Assembly: GCA_020160935.1 (NCBI GenBank)
Contig: JAIUPL010000015.1
Location: forward strand, 62,001-126,000
Source of the DNA: Bacteroidota bacterium
GTDB taxonomy: Bacteria > Bacteroidota > Bacteroidia > Chitinophagales > Saprospiraceae
Direction of reading: 5' to 3'
Length of the DNA stretch: 64,000 bases
The notes under the pieces were generated by a model. It had not been told where the DNA came from, made no database searches, and worked only from the letters and a program-made list of their open reading frames with translations. Of the stretch, positions 34,802 through 46,965 are shown one piece after another (position 1 is the first letter of the stretch; each line of letters starts with the position of its first letter). The translations under genes were made by a program, and so were the position numbers.

Positions 34802-35200
34802 TCATGGTTCTTGGGGGATTTTTTTGCGGTTATTGGTGAATATGGTTCTTTCAAATTCGGGCTTTATTCCAAAGTTGAGCACAAAACCGAGTTCGATCGG
34901 CATGGCCCTGAGGTAGTGAAGTAATTGCGCTTCATGTTCCCCTTTTATCGTCGCCTGGGCTTTTAATTCCAGTATTATTTTTCCTTCCACCAGCAAATCC
35001 GCTCTGTATTTTCCCATCAACATTCCTTTATAGAGTACAGAGATTGGTTTTTCTTCTTCTACCAGAAGGCCCATTTCCTGCAACTCATACAGCAGTGCCT
35101 TTTGATAAATCCGTTCCCGAAAGCCATATTTCAATTGGTTATACACCTCGTAAAAGGCTTTCAAAATCTTGTCTGTCAGTTCTTTGTGTAAAATTTCCAT
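34802..35200 (-). CDS. GxxExxY protein (PDDEXK_3-like)
   Basis: 132 residues. The name motif GFRERIY is at 26-32 (G26, E29, Y32). The nuclease-like core reads YRADLLVEGKIILELKA, that is D68 and E78-x-K80, the arrangement of PD-(D/E)xK enzymes. The C-terminus ends with VLNFGIKPEFERTIFTN, typical of the family. The family is common in Bacteroidota, often with many copies per genome, and is predicted to bind or cut nucleic acid; no function has been shown to my knowledge. It separates ftsW from murG and is enclosed by inverted CGGATT repeats. Confidence 0.85.
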   Translation of the reverse strand: MEILHKELTDKILKAFYEVYNQLKYGFRERIYQKALLYELQEMGLLVEEEKPISVLYKGMLMGKYRADLLVEGKIILELKAQATIKGEHEAQLLHYLRAMPIELGFVLNFGIKPEFERTIFTNNRKKIPQEP

Positions 35201-35324
35201 ATTAGATGAAGCGATGTTTGATGTTTGTTTTTCAATCGATTAAAAAATACGCATCCCCCCAAAATCCGTACAAATCAAAATCCGTGTAATCCGTATTCCA
35301 TCCGCGCAATCCGTGTTTCACGTT
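35201..35324. repeat. inverted CGGATT repeats between ftsW and the GxxExxY gene
   Basis: AAAATCCGTACAAATC, AAAATCCGTGTAATCC and CGCGCAATCCGTGTTTCACG, complementary to the CACGGATTACGCAGATT units at 34628-34800. The pairing would enclose the GxxExxY gene in a loop. Confidence 0.7.
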
Positions 35325-36458
35325 TCACTCTAGGCTTTCAATATACTTACTCACACTCAATATCATTCCCAGCGCGATACTCGTAAACAGCATACTCGTT
35401 CCGCCCATTGAAATCATGGGCAGGGTGAGACCGGTAGCCGGTACGAGGTTGACATTCACCGCGATATTAGCCAGCGCCTGCACCGTGAGCATCAGGCTCA
35501 GGCCGATGGCCAGGAAAGCGCCGAATGCTTTGGGGCTTTTGGTAACGAGTTTTACGTTTCGGATAAACAGCATCACATACAGCACCAGGATGGTAGCCCC
35601 ACCGATGAGGCCGTATTCTTCACAAATGATGGCATAAATGAAGTCGGCATTGCAATAGGGCAGGTAATTGCGCATCATGCTGTTGCCGGGGCCTTCACCG
35701 ATAATGCCGCCTTTGGCAATAGCGATTTTGGCCTGCTGCACCTGAAATCCGCCGTCTTCGCTGTTGAGGAAGGTATCTACCCGCGAAATCCAGGTATCTA
35801 CCCGAATCAGGCCCGATTCCGGATACAATTGCCCGAAAGCAATCATGCCTGCAAACACCACCACTCCCAGCAGTCCGAGCAGGAAAATGTACTGCCAACT
35901 CACGCGACCCATAAACATGAGCAAAATGCAGGTCACGAACAGCAGCAGCGAGGTACTCAGGTTGGCTGGCGCAATGAGACCACAAATGATCAGCACCGGC
36001 ACGATGATCGGCAGGAAGGCATCGCGGAAACTGCTGATGTAATCCTGTTTGCGCGTCAATTCGCGTGCGATGTAGATAATCAGGGCAATTTTGGCAAATT
36101 CCGAAGGCTGGAAACTGAATCCGGCAAAACTGATCCATCGATTGGCGTCGTTGATGTTTTGTCCGAAAAACAGCGTGAAAGCCAGCAGCGGCACAGCCAG
36201 CAGCATCAGGAATGGCGCCGCTTGCTGGTACCTGCGGTAGTGCATCAGGTGGCACACATACACCAAAAACAACCCAAAACCCAGCCGCACGGTATGCGAC
36301 AGCAGGAACACCGTGGTATTGCCGCCGTGGCCCGTCCAGGCTGCCCAGCCCGACGCCGAATACACGGCCAGCATACTGAAAAGGCTCAGTACGGCGATGA
36401 TCATCCAGATGGTACGATCGCCCCGAAGTTCTGCTGCTATGCGGTTGCCGAGTGACAT
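35325..36458 (-). CDS. ftsW: lipid II polymerase/flippase-type protein FtsW
   Basis: 377 residues with about ten hydrophobic spans, of the SEDS family. It polymerises glycan strands together with FtsI at the septum. The signature is present: SFQPSEFAKIALIIYIA near 114, NLSTSLLLFVTCILLMFMG, and the terminal VPATGLTLPMISMGGTSMLFTSIALGMILSV region (in pieces). Position between murD and murG is the usual one for ftsW rather than rodA. It is separated from murD by a lipoprotein gene and from murG by a GxxExxY gene. Confidence 0.95.
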   Translation of the reverse strand: MSLGNRIAAELRGDRTIWMIIAVLSLFSMLAVYSASGWAAWTGHGGNTTVFLLSHTVRLGFGLFLVYVCHLMHYRRYQQAAPFLMLLAVPLLAFTLFFGQNINDANRWISFAGFSFQPSEFAKIALIIYIARELTRKQDYISSFRDAFLPIIVPVLIICGLIAPANLSTSLLLFVTCILLMFMGRVSWQYIFLLGLLGVVVFAGMIAFGQLYPESGLIRVDTWISRVDTFLNSEDGGFQVQQAKIAIAKGGIIGEGPGNSMMRNYLPYCNADFIYAIICEEYGLIGGATILVLYVMLFIRNVKLVTKSPKAFGAFLAIGLSLMLTVQALANIAVNVNLVPATGLTLPMISMGGTSMLFTSIALGMILSVSKYIESLE

Positions 36459-36490
36459 TTTAGTGAGTGGTGAGTAGTGAGTAGTGAGTG

Positions 36491-36492
<2 letters not shown>
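36459..36492. repeat. GTGAGTAGT tandem repeat between the lipoprotein and ftsW
   Basis: GTGAGTGGTGAGTAGTGAG on the plus strand in the 32-base gap. The lipoprotein stop on the minus strand is followed at once by CACTCACTACTCAC. Confidence 0.7.
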
Positions 36493-38653
<2,161 letters not shown>

Positions 38654-38664
38654 ATTGATTTTTT

Positions 38665-38760
38665 TAGCCCGCTTGCGCGGGTGATTTTTTTGGCTCCCGC
38701 TTGCGCGGGAGGTTTACTTGGATTTTGCGGATCGGGCGGATTTTTGGGATTTTGATTTTT
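38665..38760. repeat. CCCGCTTGCGCGGG repeats and CGGATCGGGCGGATT arm, before the degraded GxxExxY gene
   Basis: Two copies of CCCGCTTGCGCGGG (38668-38681 and 38696-38709) and then TTTTGCGGATCGGGCGGATT (38723-38742). The second arm AATCCGCCCGATCCGCAAAA, its exact inverse, is at 39174-39193 and is followed by CCCGCGCAAGCGGGG. The whole gene is thus enclosed. Confidence 0.85.
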
Positions 38761-39133
38761 TATGGAAGGTTTTTTCGTTCGTTGCTCCAGGTTTTTCGTT
38801 GAAATTTGGGTTCCAGTCCAAAATTGAGCAGGAGCCCTACTTCTATGTTTGTGGCTTTCAGGTAGTTGATGAGTTGTTTTTCATGTGCTTCTGTCAGGGT
38901 TGCAACGGCTTTCAGTTCTACAATTACTACCTCGTTTATCAAGAGGTCTGCATAATAACTGCCAACCAACCGCCCCTTTCGGTACACTTTGATGCCTTTT
39001 TGAGATTCCACTTTTAGCCCCCGGCTGAGTAATTCAAAATACATCGCATTGTGATATACCCTTTCGAGAAAACCAAATCCCAAATCATTGCGCCGATCAC
39101 CTGTTGAGTGATCTCACTGAACTTGAGTTCCAT
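38760..39133 (-). pseudogene. GxxExxY protein, frameshifted
   Basis: The N-terminus starts at the ATG at 39133 (MELKFSEITQQVIGA) in one frame and the rest continues in another (NDLGFGFLERVYHN...YYADLLINEVVIVELKA) to the stop at 38760. Compared with the family, about four residues (the normal helix end before the NDLGFGF segment) are missing where the frame changes, near 39085-39090. This points to a small deletion. The GFLERVY motif and the D...ExK core are otherwise intact, so the break is recent. If the frameshift is real the protein is not made. It separates mraY from murD. Confidence 0.75.
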
Positions 39134-39159
39134 AAATGAAGATGTTTGATTATGAATAG

Positions 39160-39222
39160 AAAAAATCAATAAAATCCGCCCGATCCGCAAAATCCACGAC
39201 CCTCTCCCGCGCAAGCGGGGAT
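39160..39222. repeat. inverted arm matching 38723-38742
   Basis: AATCCGCCCGATCCGCAAAA, exact inverse of the arm before the GxxExxY gene, then CCCGCGCAAGCGGGG close to the mraY stop (39223). Confidence 0.8.
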
Positions 39223-40482
39223 CTATCGAATCTTAAGAGTAATCACCGTCAGCACCGCCAACAACACCTGCACAATCCAGAACCGCACCGAAATCGTCAC
39301 CTCATGGTATCCCTGTTTCTGGTAGTGGTGGTGCAGCGGGGCCATCAAAAACACCCGGCGGCCTTCTCCGTATTTGCGTTTGGTGTATTTGAAATACCAC
39401 ACCTGAATGATCACCGACAGGCTTTCTATGAGGAACACGCCACACAGCAGCGGAATCAGCAGTTCCTTGCGCAGGATGATCGCCATGGAAGCGATGATAC
39501 CACCCAGGGTAAGGCTGCCCGTATCGCCCATAAATACCCGCGCCGGAAACACGTTGTACCACAGAAATCCGAAACATCCGCCCAGCAGACAGGCCGCGAA
39601 AATCACCAGTTCGCCACTGTACGGGATGTACAGAATTTTCAGAAAATCAGCCGCTACCGAGTTGCCGCTCAGATAAGCCAGTATGCCCAGCGCCGTGATG
39701 ACAATGGCCGAAACCCCTGCCGCCTGTCCGTCGAGGCCGTCGGTCAGGTTGGCGCCATTACTGACTGCTGTGATGACCAGAATAGCCATGATGACAAACA
39801 AAATAGAACTCAGGTCGCGGGCATTGTCGCCGAGAAACCACAACAGCCGCGAATAGTCGAGTTCGTTGTTTTTGAAAAACGGCACATTGGTAATCGGCGC
39901 TTTCACATACACCATTTCCCTGTAGGAATTGGGTGCAGTGTTGTCTTTCACAAACAGGTTCTCGGTCACATGGTATCCGCCGGCTTCGGCCACTTTGGGG
40001 TCCATACGCACCACTACTTCGTCACTCATCAGCATCGTAACGCCCACAATCAGTCCCAAACCTACCTGCCCCATCACCTTGAAAATACCTTTCAGCCCTT
40101 TCTTATCCTTTTTGAACACCTTGATGTAGTCGTCGACAAACCCGATAGCGAACATCCACAGGGTGCTGAAGATCATCAGCACGATATATACATTGTCGAG
40201 CCGGGCCATCAATAGGCATGGAATCAATGTAGCCGCAATGATGATAATGCCGCCCATGGTTGGTGTGCCCGCCTTGGAAGTTTGGCCTGCCAGCCCCAGA
40301 TCGCGTACGGTTTCACCGATTTGCAGGGTCTGCAGCCAGCGAATAATCCGTTTGCCGATGATCATGGAGATCAGCAGCGACAGTACCATCGCCACACCTG
40401 CACGGAAGGAGATGTACTGAAACAACCCGGCCCCGGGCAGGTCGTACGTTTTCTTCAGGTATTCAAAAAGATAGTACAGCAT
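39223..40482 (-). CDS. mraY: phospho-N-acetylmuramoyl-pentapeptide transferase
   Basis: 419 residues, longer than the about 360 of many bacteria, as usual in Bacteroidota where an insert of 60 residues follows the fourth helix. It moves phospho-MurNAc-pentapeptide to undecaprenyl phosphate and makes lipid I. About ten spans. The catalytic segments are clear: [19 protein letters not shown] (64-82), FVDDYIKV near 116 and [16 protein letters not shown] near 245, with [11 protein letters not shown] near the end. The 338-base gap to murE upstream is the largest in the cluster. Confidence 0.96.
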   Translation of the reverse strand: MLYYLFEYLKKTYDLPGAGLFQYISFRAGVAMVLSLLISMIIGKRIIRWLQTLQIGETVRDLGLAGQTSKAGTPTMGGIIIIAATLIPCLLMARLDNVYIVLMIFSTLWMFAIGFVDDYIKVFKKDKKGLKGIFKVMGQVGLGLIVGVTMLMSDEVVVRMDPKVAEAGGYHVTENLFVKDNTAPNSYREMVYVKAPITNVPFFKNNELDYSRLLWFLGDNARDLSSILFVIMAILVITAVSNGANLTDGLDGQAAGVSAIVITALGILAYLSGNSVAADFLKILYIPYSGELVIFAACLLGGCFGFLWYNVFPARVFMGDTGSLTLGGIIASMAIILRKELLIPLLCGVFLIESLSVIIQVWYFKYTKRKYGEGRRVFLMAPLHHHYQKQGYHEVTISVRFWIVQVLLAVLTVITLKIR

Positions 40483-42302
<1,820 letters not shown>

Positions 42303-42328
42303 AATTCCTGTTTATTGTTGTCGGCGGT

Positions 42329-44473
42329 TTATTCGAGGAAAAGGGTGCACACCTGATTTCCATTGGCGCGTGTGCCGGGCGCCAGGCTTTGTTGTCGTAC
42401 TTTGCCCACTCCCTGCACGCGCACGCGGCAACCGCGGTTTTCGAGCAGGTAAATGGCATCTTTCAAGCCCATTCCAATCACGGAAGGGATGGTTTTGTCG
42501 GGTACAGTTCGATGTTGTATCAAAAGCGAGTCACCACGTTCAGCGGTAATGACCGACCATTCGGGCAGGTCCGGTTCTCGGTAATAATCCAGTCCCAGCC
42601 ATTTCAATCCTTTGCGCAGGTCGTCGGTAGCGCCGGCGTCGTAGGTAGGCAGTTGAGCAGTGGCCAATTTGGGGCGGTCATTTTTATTAATCGGCTCGTG
42701 CAAATCGGCTTTCATGGCAAAACACTTGTCTGCAATGGTCCGAAATACCGGCGCCGCTACTTCCGCGCCATGGTAGCCGCCGCGTTCGGGCTCGCTGATC
42801 ACGACGATACAGGAATACACCGGATTGTCGGCCGGAAAAAAACCGCAAAATCCGGCCTGGTGGCGAATGCCTTTGGATGCGCGGAATTTGTGGTAGTTCA
42901 ACTGGGCAGTACCAGTTTTGCCGGCAATAGCAAAGTAGGGCGACTCGATGCTGTGGGCCGTACCTTTTGAAACCACTAATTTCAGCAGTTCTTTAGCGCG
43001 GGTCAGGGTGCTTTTGGAAGCGATACTGCGTTTTACCACCGTTGGTCGGAATTCCTTTACCACTTCGCCATAGCGTTCGGTGCGCTGCACGATGTAAGGT
43101 TTCATCATGCGACCGTCGTTGGCTACGGCATTGTAAAAGGTCAGCATTTGCAGGGGCGTCAGCAGCAGTTCGTAACCAATGCTCATCCAGGGCAGCGAAG
43201 TACCCGACCATTCGCTTTTGGGATCGTTTGGGTTCTTGATAACGGGCGCTTCCTCACCTCCCAGTTCAATATTGGTAGGCAAATCGAGTCCGAAATCGCG
43301 GATTTGTTCCACAAACGCGGCCGGATTGGGTTTAAAAAACTTCATTGCCAGGGTGGCAGTGCCGACGTTGGACGAGCGGGCAAATACCTCCTTGATACTC
43401 ATGGAATCCATGCCATGCGGTTCTGCATCCTGCAACTCCTCGTCGTATATCTTCACTTTACCACCGTAAACGGGTATTTTTTCATCCAGGTTGTCCAGTT
43501 CGCCGGCTTCCATCATGGCCATGAAAGTGGGCAGTTTGAACATGGAACCCGGCTCTACGCGCTCACCTACGGCGTAATTGTAGGTTTCCCACCAGCCTTC
43601 TGGCGTACGGCCGATATTGGCCATCGCGCGAATTTTGCCGGTTTTCACTTCCATGACGATGGCGCATCCGTGGTCGGCATTGTGCGTTTTGCAGGCATTC
43701 AGCAGGGCATTTTCGGCCACATCCTGAATATTGATATCGAGCGTGGTCACTACGTCGTCGCCGGCCTCGGGTTCTATTTCCGCCAGGTCATTGACAGGGA
43801 TGTAGATGTCACCCGGCACCCGGATCATCAGTTGTTTGCCTTCCTTACCTTCCAGTACGTTGTTGAAACTGCCCTCCAAACCCACCGGGAGCGCACCTTC
43901 GCGGGTGTAGCCGATGGTGCGCTGCGCCAGCAATTTGAAGGGGCGTTCACGCCGGTTGGTTTGTTCCATAATAAAACCGCCTTTGAATCGCCCTTCTCTG
44001 AAAACTGGGAAGTTCTTGACAATCAAGGCTTTATTATATGGCAAATCCTTGGCGATGGGAACATATCGGATGCCTTTGGTGTCGGCTGGCGATTTCCGGA
44101 GGGTATCCAGAAAATCACGCCAGGCGCCCGGCGTGTATTGTTGATCCACATACGACGACAAGAGCCAGGCGAGGCTGTCGACCGCCTGCTGATTAAAAAT
44201 TTCGTCGGTCAGGCCTTCTGCTTTCGCATCAAAATGTATGTCAAAGAACGGCAGCGAAGTAGCCAGCAAACTTCCGTCGTCGGCCAGGATGTTGCCGCGC
44301 TGCGACGGTGCATCCACAAATTTCACATACAGGCTGTCGGCTTTGGCTTCCCATTTGGGCGCATCCGTCACCGTCAGTCGAAACAATTGCATGAATATCG
44401 CTACCGCCACGAGCAGAACCAGTGCCGCTACTGCGTACACTCGAACCAGAACTTCGTTTTTGATATTCAGCAT
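42329..44473 (-). CDS. ftsI: septal penicillin-binding protein (FtsI/PBP3) with a PASTA domain
   Basis: 714 residues. The membrane span is at about 9-30 (VYAVAALVLLVAVAIFMQLF), followed by the pedestal domain and the transpeptidase. The active Ser lies in EPGSMFKL at about residue 310, SSN in FARSSNVGTA, and the KTGT box in AGKTGTAQLN at about 517. The C-terminal 60 residues are one PASTA domain (IPSVIGMGLKDAIYLLENRGCRVRV, shortened), which Bacteroidota FtsI often has. It cross-links septal peptidoglycan. It lies 107 bases after ftsL and 26 before murE. Confidence 0.95.
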   Translation of the reverse strand: MLNIKNEVLVRVYAVAALVLLVAVAIFMQLFRLTVTDAPKWEAKADSLYVKFVDAPSQRGNILADDGSLLATSLPFFDIHFDAKAEGLTDEIFNQQAVDSLAWLLSSYVDQQYTPGAWRDFLDTLRKSPADTKGIRYVPIAKDLPYNKALIVKNFPVFREGRFKGGFIMEQTNRRERPFKLLAQRTIGYTREGALPVGLEGSFNNVLEGKEGKQLMIRVPGDIYIPVNDLAEIEPEAGDDVVTTLDINIQDVAENALLNACKTHNADHGCAIVMEVKTGKIRAMANIGRTPEGWWETYNYAVGERVEPGSMFKLPTFMAMMEAGELDNLDEKIPVYGGKVKIYDEELQDAEPHGMDSMSIKEVFARSSNVGTATLAMKFFKPNPAAFVEQIRDFGLDLPTNIELGGEEAPVIKNPNDPKSEWSGTSLPWMSIGYELLLTPLQMLTFYNAVANDGRMMKPYIVQRTERYGEVVKEFRPTVVKRSIASKSTLTRAKELLKLVVSKGTAHSIESPYFAIAGKTGTAQLNYHKFRASKGIRHQAGFCGFFPADNPVYSCIVVISEPERGGYHGAEVAAPVFRTIADKCFAMKADLHEPINKNDRPKLATAQLPTYDAGATDDLRKGLKWLGLDYYREPDLPEWSVITAERGDSLLIQHRTVPDKTIPSVIGMGLKDAIYLLENRGCRVRVQGVGKVRQQSLAPGTRANGNQVCTLFLE

Positions 44474-44584
44474 GGTGAGTGGTGAGTGGTGAGTAGTGAG
44501 TGGTGAGTGATGAGTAGTGAGTGGTGAGTAATGAGTGGGAGTGTTTTACTGACTACTCACTACTCACTACTCACTACTCACTAC
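44474..44584. repeat. GTGAGTGGTGAGTAGT inverted tandem repeats, ftsL-ftsI gap
   Basis: GTGAGTGGTGAGTAGTGAG units at 44476-44537 face ACTACTCACTACTCAC units at 44551-44584. The ftsL TAG stop is the first triplet of the right-hand repeat. Confidence 0.8.
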
Positions 44585-44889
44585 TTGATTTCAATCACTT
44601 TAGGTCCTTTATTCTCCAGATCAAGTCCGACGGGTTCGAGGCTTTCGTCCATCTGACTTTGCATGGATTTGTACATGGTTTCACTTTTGATGGAAGTGTA
44701 TTCCCATTTCAGTTCCTTGATTTCTTTTTGGATGCGCTGGATGTCGCGTACGTTTTTTTCGGCGAAATGCGCATTGGCGATGTACACGATGCCCAGGAAA
44801 CCCAGGAAAAGCAGGTACGAAAAGTTGCCGAATACCAGTTCAGTCGTTTTGTGACTGACATTGAATGCTGCAAGCAGTTTGTTCGCCAT
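44581..44889 (-). CDS. FtsL-like small division protein
   Basis: 102 residues: a short cytoplasmic start, one membrane span at about 22-42 (FSYLLFLGFLGIVYIANAHF), then a coiled coil with regular heptads (VRDIQRIQKEIKELKWEYTSIKSE). Size, topology and position between rsmH and ftsI are those of FtsL, the scaffold that joins FtsQ and FtsB at the division site. Sequence similarity across phyla is low, so the name rests on position and topology. Confidence 0.85.
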   Translation of the reverse strand: MANKLLAAFNVSHKTTELVFGNFSYLLFLGFLGIVYIANAHFAEKNVRDIQRIQKEIKELKWEYTSIKSETMYKSMQSQMDESLEPVGLDLENKGPKVIEIK

Positions 44890-44894
44890 TTTTT

Positions 44895-45001
44895 GTTATC
44901 AGTTAATGGTTATTAGTTATCAGGGGTTCATTATCAAGCATTTGCAGTTTCCCTACTCACTACTCACCACTCACCACTCACTACTCACCACTCACCACTC
45001 A
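44895..45001. repeat. TTATTAG and GTGAGTGGTGAG repeats in the rsmH-ftsL gap
   Basis: TTATCAGTTAATGGTTATTAG (44896-44918, in pieces) and ACTCACCACTCACTACTCACC units (44955-45001). The rsmH stop (TGA on the minus strand) begins the second repeat. Confidence 0.75.
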
Positions 45002-45907
45002 CTTCTTTTTAGCAATTCTCAGTTTCGAACTTCTCGCGCGGTTATTCACTTTGAGTTCCGCTTCGGAGGGTTCTATCGGTTTTTTCGTGATCAGTTCCCA
45101 GGGACGTGTGATGTTTCCATAAAAATCCTTGTCCAGTTCGCCTTCCACGTTGCCCGCTTTCATAAAATTCTTCACCATACGGTCTTCCAGCGAGTGGAAG
45201 GTGATGACTGCCAGCCGACCGCCGGGCGCCAGCATTTCATAGGCATCTTTCAGGAAATCGTGCAATGCACCCAGTTCGTCGTTCACTTCCATGCGCAGCG
45301 CCTGAAACACCTGCGAGAGGTAGCGCATGCGTTCGCCCATCAGGTGCTGTTCGCAGAAATCCGTCAGGTCGCCCGTCGTTTGAAAAGGCCTGATATCGCG
45401 GCTGCGCACCACGGCTTGTGCCAGTGTGCGGGCGTTGCGTACTTCGCCGAGTTCGCTAAACATGCGTTGCAGCGCTTCCGCATCGTAGGTATTCAGCACA
45501 TCGGCGGCTGTTGGGCCTTCCTGCCGGTTCATGCGCATATCCAGATCGGCCTGAAAACGGTAGGAAAATCCGCGTTCGGCCGTATCGAGTTGGTAACTGC
45601 TTACACCGAGGTCGGCCAGAATGCCTTGCACTGAACCGGGCCGTATGGCTTCTGCGCGCAATTGCCTTTTGAGGAAACGGAAATTGGAGTGCAGGAACGT
45701 GAAAGCCGGCTCGTGGGCGAATTCTGCTGCATTTTGTGCAGCATCGGTATCCTGGTCGAATGCATACAGGTGGCCTTTGCCACGCAGTTGTTCAAGAATG
45801 AGGCGCGTGTGACCGCCGCCACCGAACGTAGCATCCACGTAGATACCGCCGGGTGTAACACCCAGAGCATCAACAGATTCGTGAAGAAGAACAGACGCGT
45901 GGTACAT
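44999..45907 (-). CDS. rsmH: 16S rRNA (cytosine(1402)-N(4))-methyltransferase
   Basis: 302 residues from the ATG at 45907 (MYHASVLLHESVDALG), the start typical of the family; the frame runs open 22 codons upstream but without similarity. It methylates N4 of C1402 in 16S rRNA using S-adenosylmethionine. The SAM loop is YVDATFGGGGHT at about 24-35, and the segments ILADLGVSSYQLDTAERGFSYR and LDMRMNR are the standard ones. The end AKKK runs into the repeat. It is 68 bases after mraZ. Confidence 0.95.
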   Translation of the reverse strand: MYHASVLLHESVDALGVTPGGIYVDATFGGGGHTRLILEQLRGKGHLYAFDQDTDAAQNAAEFAHEPAFTFLHSNFRFLKRQLRAEAIRPGSVQGILADLGVSSYQLDTAERGFSYRFQADLDMRMNRQEGPTAADVLNTYDAEALQRMFSELGEVRNARTLAQAVVRSRDIRPFQTTGDLTDFCEQHLMGERMRYLSQVFQALRMEVNDELGALHDFLKDAYEMLAPGGRLAVITFHSLEDRMVKNFMKAGNVEGELDKDFYGNITRPWELITKKPIEPSEAELKVNNRARSSKLRIAKKK

Positions 45908-45975
45908 CGTTTCGGTGTTGCTTGTCAGCAACGCTGCGTTGTTTGTACCGATGAGATCGGACCAACGAAGCAACG

Positions 45976-46467
45976 TTACAGTTCAATATCCCCTACTCCT
46001 TCGGCGCCGCCGCCCATCACGTCATTTGCCAGATCGGCAAAAGCGTTGGGATCGAACGTAGCCATCGAAGTGTGTTGCTCCGGCGACCAGATTTCAATCC
46101 GGTCGTCCATCGCAAGGAGAATGGCTTCCTTGGTGATGCCCGCGTAATCCAGCAATGGTTTTTGTAACAGAATCCGATCCGCGCTATCGGTTGTGACAGG
46201 GTATGCTCCGAGATAAAAAGAGCGTACAAAGGCGCGGTTCCGGTCATTAAAACGATTGAGACGGCTTAACCTGGCAGAAATGCCATCCCAGACCGGTTTG
46301 GGGTAGAGTGTGAGACACTTCTCAAAACCCCTGTTTACTACAAACTCATACGTCGCCTCTTCGCCCGTGTCCGCCGCCTGGGCAGACAACTGACGGAGCA
46401 GCGCAGTTGGAAGGCGCATACGGCCCTTGTCATCAAGGGCAACGGGATATTCGCCAATGAGTTGCAT
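45976..46467 (-). CDS. mraZ: MraZ, regulator of the dcw cluster
   Basis: 163 residues with two AbrB-like SpoVT halves: IGEYPVALDDKGRMRLPTALL in the first, and SFYLGAYPVTTDSADRILLQKPLLDYAGI in the second (shortened). MraZ forms a ring and binds TGGGN repeats to repress its own operon; in E. coli these are spaced by 5 bases. It is the first gene of the cluster. A TGGGA-N5-TGGGA pair is found 92-106 bases upstream, on the coding strand. Confidence 0.95.
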   Translation of the reverse strand: MQLIGEYPVALDDKGRMRLPTALLRQLSAQAADTGEEATYEFVVNRGFEKCLTLYPKPVWDGISARLSRLNRFNDRNRAFVRSFYLGAYPVTTDSADRILLQKPLLDYAGITKEAILLAMDDRIEIWSPEQHTSMATFDPNAFADLANDVMGGGAEGVGDIEL

Positions 46468-46472
46468 TCGTT

Positions 46473-46521
46473 CGTGTGGGACTAACTATTTCTGCTAAGC
46501 AAACCGGGATACCGTGTGGGA
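46473..46521. promoter_or_regulatory. CGTGTGGGA pair around TATTTCTGCTAAG, upstream of mraZ
   Basis: CGTGTGGGA occurs at 46473-46481 and 46513-46521, with TATTTCTGCTAAG between them (46487-46499). The inverse of both words is found together after ftsZ: TCCCACACG at 26518-26526 and CTTAGCAGAAATA at 26542-26554. So both ends of the dcw cluster share these sequences, in opposite orientation. Confidence 0.6.
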
Positions 46522-46558
46522 CAGATCACCAATTCACTGGCACAAACGTAAGTTCTTT

Positions 46559-46573
46559 TCCCATAAATTCCCA
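46559..46573 (-). promoter_or_regulatory. MraZ box pair
   Basis: On the minus strand TGGGA-ATTTA-TGGGA, two TGGGN repeats 5 bases apart in the coding orientation of mraZ, as in known MraZ targets. It lies 92 bases upstream of the mraZ ATG and suggests autoregulation. Confidence 0.7.
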
Positions 46574-46965
46574 CAAAACGACACTTTTTTATTATTTTTT
46601 ATAAAATTTTTCTGGCATTAATTTTTAAAATATTGATTATCAATACTTTAAACAAAAATAAAAAAACATCGTTTTTTTGAACAGGAATTGATAAATGAGT
46701 AAAATTTTAGATTCCCTCATCTATTCCCGTATCGTTGGGCATTACAAAAGTATCAAAAAAGGTAAAAAAGGTGAGGCTTTGAAATAAAAATTATTCAAAG
46801 CACAAAACATGTGGGAGAAAGTGGAAACACTAACTAGCATTTGCAAGTGCAGTGGTAAAAAGTGGAAACCCAAGGCCGTATCCAAAGAAAAAATGCCCGT
46901 AGAACATCTCTGAAATGCCTATTTTTGCATTTTACATGGTTTTCCCGCACTTCAAACTTGTTCTC
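46574..46965. other. AT-rich divergent region between mraZ and the amylase gene
   Basis: Strongly AT-rich at 46575-46700, with ATTGATTATCAAT and long A/T runs. On the minus strand TATTTTTG at 46653-46660 fits the Bacteroidota -7 box (TAnnTTTG) and could start the dcw transcript. On the plus strand TATTTTTG at 46920-46927, 39 bases before the amylase ATG, fits as well. Clear -33 boxes were not seen. No gene found. Confidence 0.4.
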
